Assembly (NCBI RefSeq): GCF_002127325.2
Contig: NC_035447.2
Span: forward strand, 30,935,249 to 30,999,248
Source of the DNA: Helianthus annuus
Taxonomy: Eukaryota; Streptophyta; Magnoliopsida; Asterales; Asteraceae
Direction: 5' to 3'
DNA length: 64,000 bases
Within the stretch, counting starts at the first letter, position 1, and each line of letters starts with the position of its first letter. Under the pieces are notes generated by a model. That model had not been told where the DNA came from. It saw only the letters and a program-made list of their open reading frames with translations, and made no database searches. Below are positions 60,161 through 64,000 of the stretch, piece by piece. The translations under genes and the position numbers were made by a program.

Positions 60161-60697
60161 GGTTTGTTACCTGGAAGGAGATGATCAGCAGGAAACTTGT
60201 TTGGATTTGGGATGATGAAGTGGCTAAGGGTTTGGGTTTTTGAGAGGGAATTGGGAATTTGGTGTGTAGAATTTTGAGAGGGATTTTGGATGATGAATCG
60301 TCTGAGGGTTTTTGAGAGGGAATTTTGGGGATTGTTTAACTTTTTGAGAAGGTTTTAGAAGGCGCGAAAATTTAGATATATTGATGATTAAATTAAAAAA
60401 AATGAAACCATGACACACAACAATGACACATATATTGATGACACACAACGATGACACACACGTTTTGTGTAACTATTAAAAGTTAAAAGATGACATAAAA
60501 CCATGACACACATATTTTAATGTGTTTTATTTTTTTTTTGAAAATGACATTTAAACGATGAAACACAAGAATAAGTGTCATAAAATATTCAGATTTTACC
60601 AATGATGACATGTTTTCTATGACACAAGCATTTGTGTGTCATAACTTTAGTGTGTGTCATTGTTCTTGTGTCATTAAAGGTATTTTTTCTACTAGTG

Positions 60698-61304
60698 GGT
60701 TGAGGGCTCTTTTGAGAACTTACACCGGTCTTTTAATGTGTTTATTCATTTTAGAAATCATGGGTCTTATCCTTATGATAAAATACTACAATTTTATCTT
60801 GATCCTCTATACTCTAGTCTTTCTTAGATTACATCTAATATGGATGCCCTAAATGTCCGGTTGTTCAAATGCTCATTGACCAATTGAATCTTACATTAAT
60901 CTAAAATCTACGTTCAATACTCTTATAAACTCATATATGAATCACACGCACTACAAAGATTAAACAAGGATCAGACGTCAAAACCATTTAATAATTGTCG
61001 CAGAACTTAGCTTGTAACGGTTTTAATTGAGACAAAAAGGATGGTCGCTAGTATATTTTGCGATGGTTTTAGTTAACGACAAATGCCTCCTAGCTAACAT
61101 TAGATTTGAAACTCAGACATTAATACAATGCAAGGAAACAAATGTTTCCATGAACAAACATCCAATCATTTAAAAGTCAACATAGCCAAACTCCAAACAT
61201 AATCTCAAAAAGGTTGCACATAAGGAATATATTAGTCATAATTTGACAGCAAGTGTGGGGAGCTTGCTATGCTTATTGGATGGTAGTCTATTTCCATCAC
61301 TAGA
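60698..61304. other. Non-coding DNA, no feature recognised
   Basis: AT-rich, no supported frame or repeat. The hairpin element begins at its right end. Confidence 0.5.
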
Positions 61305-61499
61305 TCCTAAAGTATGAGTCTAAAAGTATGTATGAGTCTGACCAAAAGTATGGGAACCATACACTTGAGGGATGAATCATTTTAGCTTTAGGATATTGAA
61401 CATCCTAAAATCCTAAAGCTAAAATGCTTCATCCCTCAAGTGTATGGTTCCCATACTTTTGGTCAGACTCATACATACTTTTAGACTCATACTTTAGGA
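61305..61499. repeat. Near-perfect long hairpin (90-bp arms, 15-bp loop)
   Basis: 61305-61394 (TCCTAAAGTATGAGTCT to AGCTTTAGGAT) is the reverse complement of 61410-61499 with one mismatch (61378). The loop is ATTGAACATCCTAAA. The loop word ATTGAACAT recurs just outside at 61506. A transcript would fold into a long double-stranded RNA. No TSD is evident. The 63-codon frame at 61424 crosses it and is not a gene. Confidence 0.92.
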
Positions 61500-62676
61500 T
61501 GCATATTGAACATGCAGGCTCCTTAGTAGTCACCCCAATGATTATACATATACAAAGTACATACTTGCCCATTAAGCTTAACAAGATAAAAGAAATTGTA
61601 TTCTGTTACATCTAGAAAACCTGTAGTCTTTGGTTAAATTGTATTTGTAGTCTAATGTCACTTGTAAGATTCCTGCATAGATATATATATGAATCACAAG
61701 AAGTACTAGTAAAGAAAAAAAGATCGAGACGACTAAAACTGTCAAAAGGATTGTCTCAAAAGTATAGCTTATGATGTTTGGTTAGGATAAAGTTGGGTCA
61801 CTAATGTATTTGCTATGGTTTTGGTTTTAGTTCAACACTAAAAAGGTGATTACATACAGAAACATCTCAAGAACTATTAGGATATTTTTGTGCCATAATT
61901 TTCTAAAGCCTTTGGGTTGTTTGTGATTCTTGTTACTAAAAGTTTAACGAAGAATAAAAACACAATGTTTATTCTAAAACCTAGTCTTCAAGGTTTCTAG
62001 AATTCAAAACAAAATTTTAGATTTTAGTTAGAACTTGTGAACCTGTGAATTTTGTAATCCTTGAACGTGATTCTAACTTGGATTGCATCTTTAATTCTTC
62101 TGTTGAGTAAGAATGAAACAAGACTTGCATCACTTCTTCAACTTTGATTTTCAATTGGTTTCTCCGGTTTCTGCTCTTCTGCTCTGGTGAAATCGAAACA
62201 TCAACAAGATCAAAATCTCCCTCTTTATGGCTTCTAATTTTTTGGTTTTTGTTGTGATCAAGAATGTGAAGCCTGGAACAAACCTTCAAATCCATTCTTG
62301 ATTCTCTTCTGGTTGGTAAACAAATTGGTGTGAGTTTTAGTTTTAATCAATCAACTTTAATTTAAATTTAAATGGGACTAACAAAAAATGATTGCAATTA
62401 TAGGACTCAATCAAGTAAGATTTCAAGAACGAGGATTGTGATTTAAAATAAAAATAAAAAGCTCAGTTAAATCCAAGCTTTGATACTAAATATTGCCCAA
62501 AACTGGTAATCAAAGATTGAAAAACAGAAATCAATAATCATATTAACTTGAATTGAAACTGTTTTGAGTTTGTAACATTCAAATTGTTATATGCGATCGT
62601 GTATACACAATCACTATCTATCAACGCGTCGATTACCTTACTTAGGCAAATGATTGGGAGTATACCCAGCAACAAC
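61500..62676. other. Non-coding DNA, one unconvincing frame
   Basis: A 92-codon minus frame (62017-62295) has basic, serine-rich sequence but no motif I recognise and no supporting context. Otherwise nothing seen. Confidence 0.4.
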
Positions 62677-62905
62677 CAGGGGCGGGTCCACATTGAAGGT
62701 TACGGGTTTGCCCAAACCCACTCGGTTTCAAATTTTTAGTAGTAGTGTTAATAGAAATTTCTGAATGACCCCATAAAAGAAATTTGGGATGAACCCATAC
62801 ATAAGATTCATGGATGACTAAGTGGTGAAGGCCTCCCCTTCCAGCCTAAAGGATACTGGTTCGACTCATGTTTGGCGACATTTTTTTGTAGTTTTTCCTT
62901 TTTTT
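62677..62905 (+). repeat. SINE- or hAT-like fragment with tRNA-type promoter boxes
   Basis: CAGGGGCGGGTCC at 62677 looks like an hAT terminal repeat, but no partner end was found. Inside, GACTAAGTGGTGAAGG (near 62816) and TGGTTCGACTC (near 62859) match polymerase III A and B boxes, and T-rich runs follow. It may be a SINE remnant. Not a tRNA gene: no cloverleaf fits. Confidence 0.35.
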
Positions 62906-63067
62906 TAAAAGAAAAATAAAACTAATCAGCCCCTAGCGTTTTACATACATAACAGCGCCCCTATGGCCCCATTTGCAAATCCCTTGTCTGAGCTCCGTAC
63001 ACCCTCTCCAGCCGTCCACGCTCCACCTTTCCAATTCCAACCGTCAGTTCTGATAATAATTGAATAT

Positions 63068-64000
63068 TCAAAATGATTTCGATTGTGTTAATTGAAGATA
63101 GAGAGCGGTAGTAGGTGTGTGATTGTTGAGGAATGGCTCGCCAGGGAGGGTAGGTCCACCGAGGTGAAGGCCCCTAGTTGTTGCGCCGTGTGTTGTTGTT
63201 TTGGTTGTTGGAGGAGCGATTGAGCCTAGGCCCACTGTTGTGTTGAGGCCGACGCTAGTTGTAGCGGGCTGGGCCACGAGAAGAATCTCGTCCAGTAGGA
63301 TTGCGTTCTGGTGGGTTGGTTGTGTCGGGTACAATAGCAGCAATGACCGGGGCTAGTTGTTGTCTAACAAGTTGACGACGTTCTTCGGCATCCAGAAGGT
63401 TAGTGGCGTCCTCCCAAGACGGAAGGGAGTGATGTAACTGGGTAGCGATAACATTATATTCCAGAGGAAGTCCACTAACCAGTTGAATGATTAGTCGACT
63501 TTCAAATACGGGCTGGTCCACATCCGCAAGTTGTGCAGCGATCTCTTGAAGTTTCTGACAATATTCTTGAAGCGAGGGCATTGATTTCAGGGTCAAGTTT
63601 GTGAAAGCTTTCTCCAAGGCAGCAGCCAGCGGACCTTTATTTTTCAAAAAAAATCTTTTTGAGACGACCCCAAGCATCTAAAGTAGTAGATTCGGTGTCC
63701 AAGATCCGAACCAGGTAGTCGTCAGAAACGGTTGCATAAATCCATTGCAACACTATAGCATCGATTTCCATCCACGTGCCATAGTTTGGGTCATCCTCTG
63801 GCAGTGGTAGGGTTCCACCGATATGGTCAAGAACCTTGTATCCATGCGCATTTAACCGAAATAGCTTTACCCACGAAGAGTACGTAACTTTCGTGCCATC
63901 CAAAATACGAACTTTGTTTTGAATGTTGGTAATGGTGTAAAACGGGTGAAGTGAAGGAGTTGTTTTACTGGAACTGGTGGAGGAGTCTGCTTTGTCTCCC
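63068..64000 (-). pseudogene. gag: Ty1/copia gag, broken and running off the right edge
   Basis: The minus frame is open from the window edge (PFYTITNIQNKVRIL, KVTYSSWVKLFRLNAHGYKV, WIYATVSDDYLVRI). It shifts frame in the A-run near 63650 and continues with LAAALEKAFTNLTLKSMPSL, FESRLIIQLVSGLPLEYNVI and LLDAEERRQLVRQQ. A TAG follows at 63255, then arginine/asparagine-rich sequence to 63068. These are the motifs of plant copia gag (UBN2-type). No zinc knuckle, protease or pol follows to the left, so the element is truncated there. Start and LTR lie beyond the window. Confidence 0.75.

Larger units (their letters stand above)
57204..60697 (-). mobile_element. CACTA (En/Spm) transposon, left part truncated
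   Basis: The minus strand starts CACTAGTAGAAAAAATACC at 60697. Short subterminal repeats TGACACA(C/A)A and TGTGTCAT follow in both orientations (60405-60690), the binding sites expected for a CACTA transposase. The gene at 57372-58442 reads inward from this end. The other terminus was removed by the Tat-like insertion at 57203. A possible 5' untranslated exon ends at CCAG|GTAACA (60170). Confidence 0.75.

Noticed and set aside
62810..62880. A tRNA gene
   Set aside because: A- and B-box-like words are present, but no acceptor stem or cloverleaf fits; more likely a SINE remnant.

Overview
This window is plant nuclear DNA made almost entirely of transposable elements. I see no intact host gene. 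A eudicot is clear from the families present: Athila and Tat Ty3/gypsy elements with long LTRs, an Athila primer site matching plant tRNA-Asp, an RTE LINE, and Mutator, Tourist, hAT, CACTA and Helitron-type DNA elements. The LTR style suggests Asteraceae, but that is inference and would need a database match.

Left part (1-14275): AT-rich DNA packed with small non-autonomous elements, many with exact target-site duplications (TSDs). In order: a Helitron-like element, a 530-bp Mutator-type foldback MITE, a SINE with two tRNA-like promoter heads, a tandem array, and a Pack-MULE (4072-5526, 9-bp TSD) carrying broken pieces of the homoserine kinase gene. These are followed by another foldback element, Tourist MITEs (6702, 11569), a degraded LTR-like stretch (about 7112-11134) with an 88-bp tandem repeat and a 5'-truncated RTE LINE, an hAT element, a CACTA terminus and a second SINE.

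Central part (14276-55400): a Russian-doll nest. The outermost unit is an old, coding-poor Athila-like LTR element (TSD acaac). Its 5' LTR was invaded by a Tourist MITE and by a 27-kb Tat element (15059-42240, TSD ggcat). The Tat gag was in turn invaded by an intact young Athila (16386-30121, TSD cgtat), and the Tat reverse transcriptase by a 3.36-kb solo LTR (31733-35090, TSD catgg). The outer 3' LTR was invaded by a foldback element and by a copia element (47638-53806, TSD aaagg). The two outer LTRs act as empty-site controls for each other, so the nesting can be read directly.

Coding content: the Athila has an uninterrupted gag-pol (22678-28071, minus) and a downstream ORF (20090-21493, minus) whose ATG directly follows a splice-acceptor-like site. 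The Tat gag-pol is broken by three C-to-T type stops, one frameshift and two insertions. It carries an antisense, apparently spliced gene between pol and the 3' LTR.

Right part (55401-64000): a truncated Tat-like 5' end (LTR, primer site, gag; minus) that cut into a CACTA element carrying a multi-exon transposase-24-type gene (terminus at 60697), then a near-perfect 90-bp-arm hairpin (61305-61499), and a broken copia gag running off the right edge.
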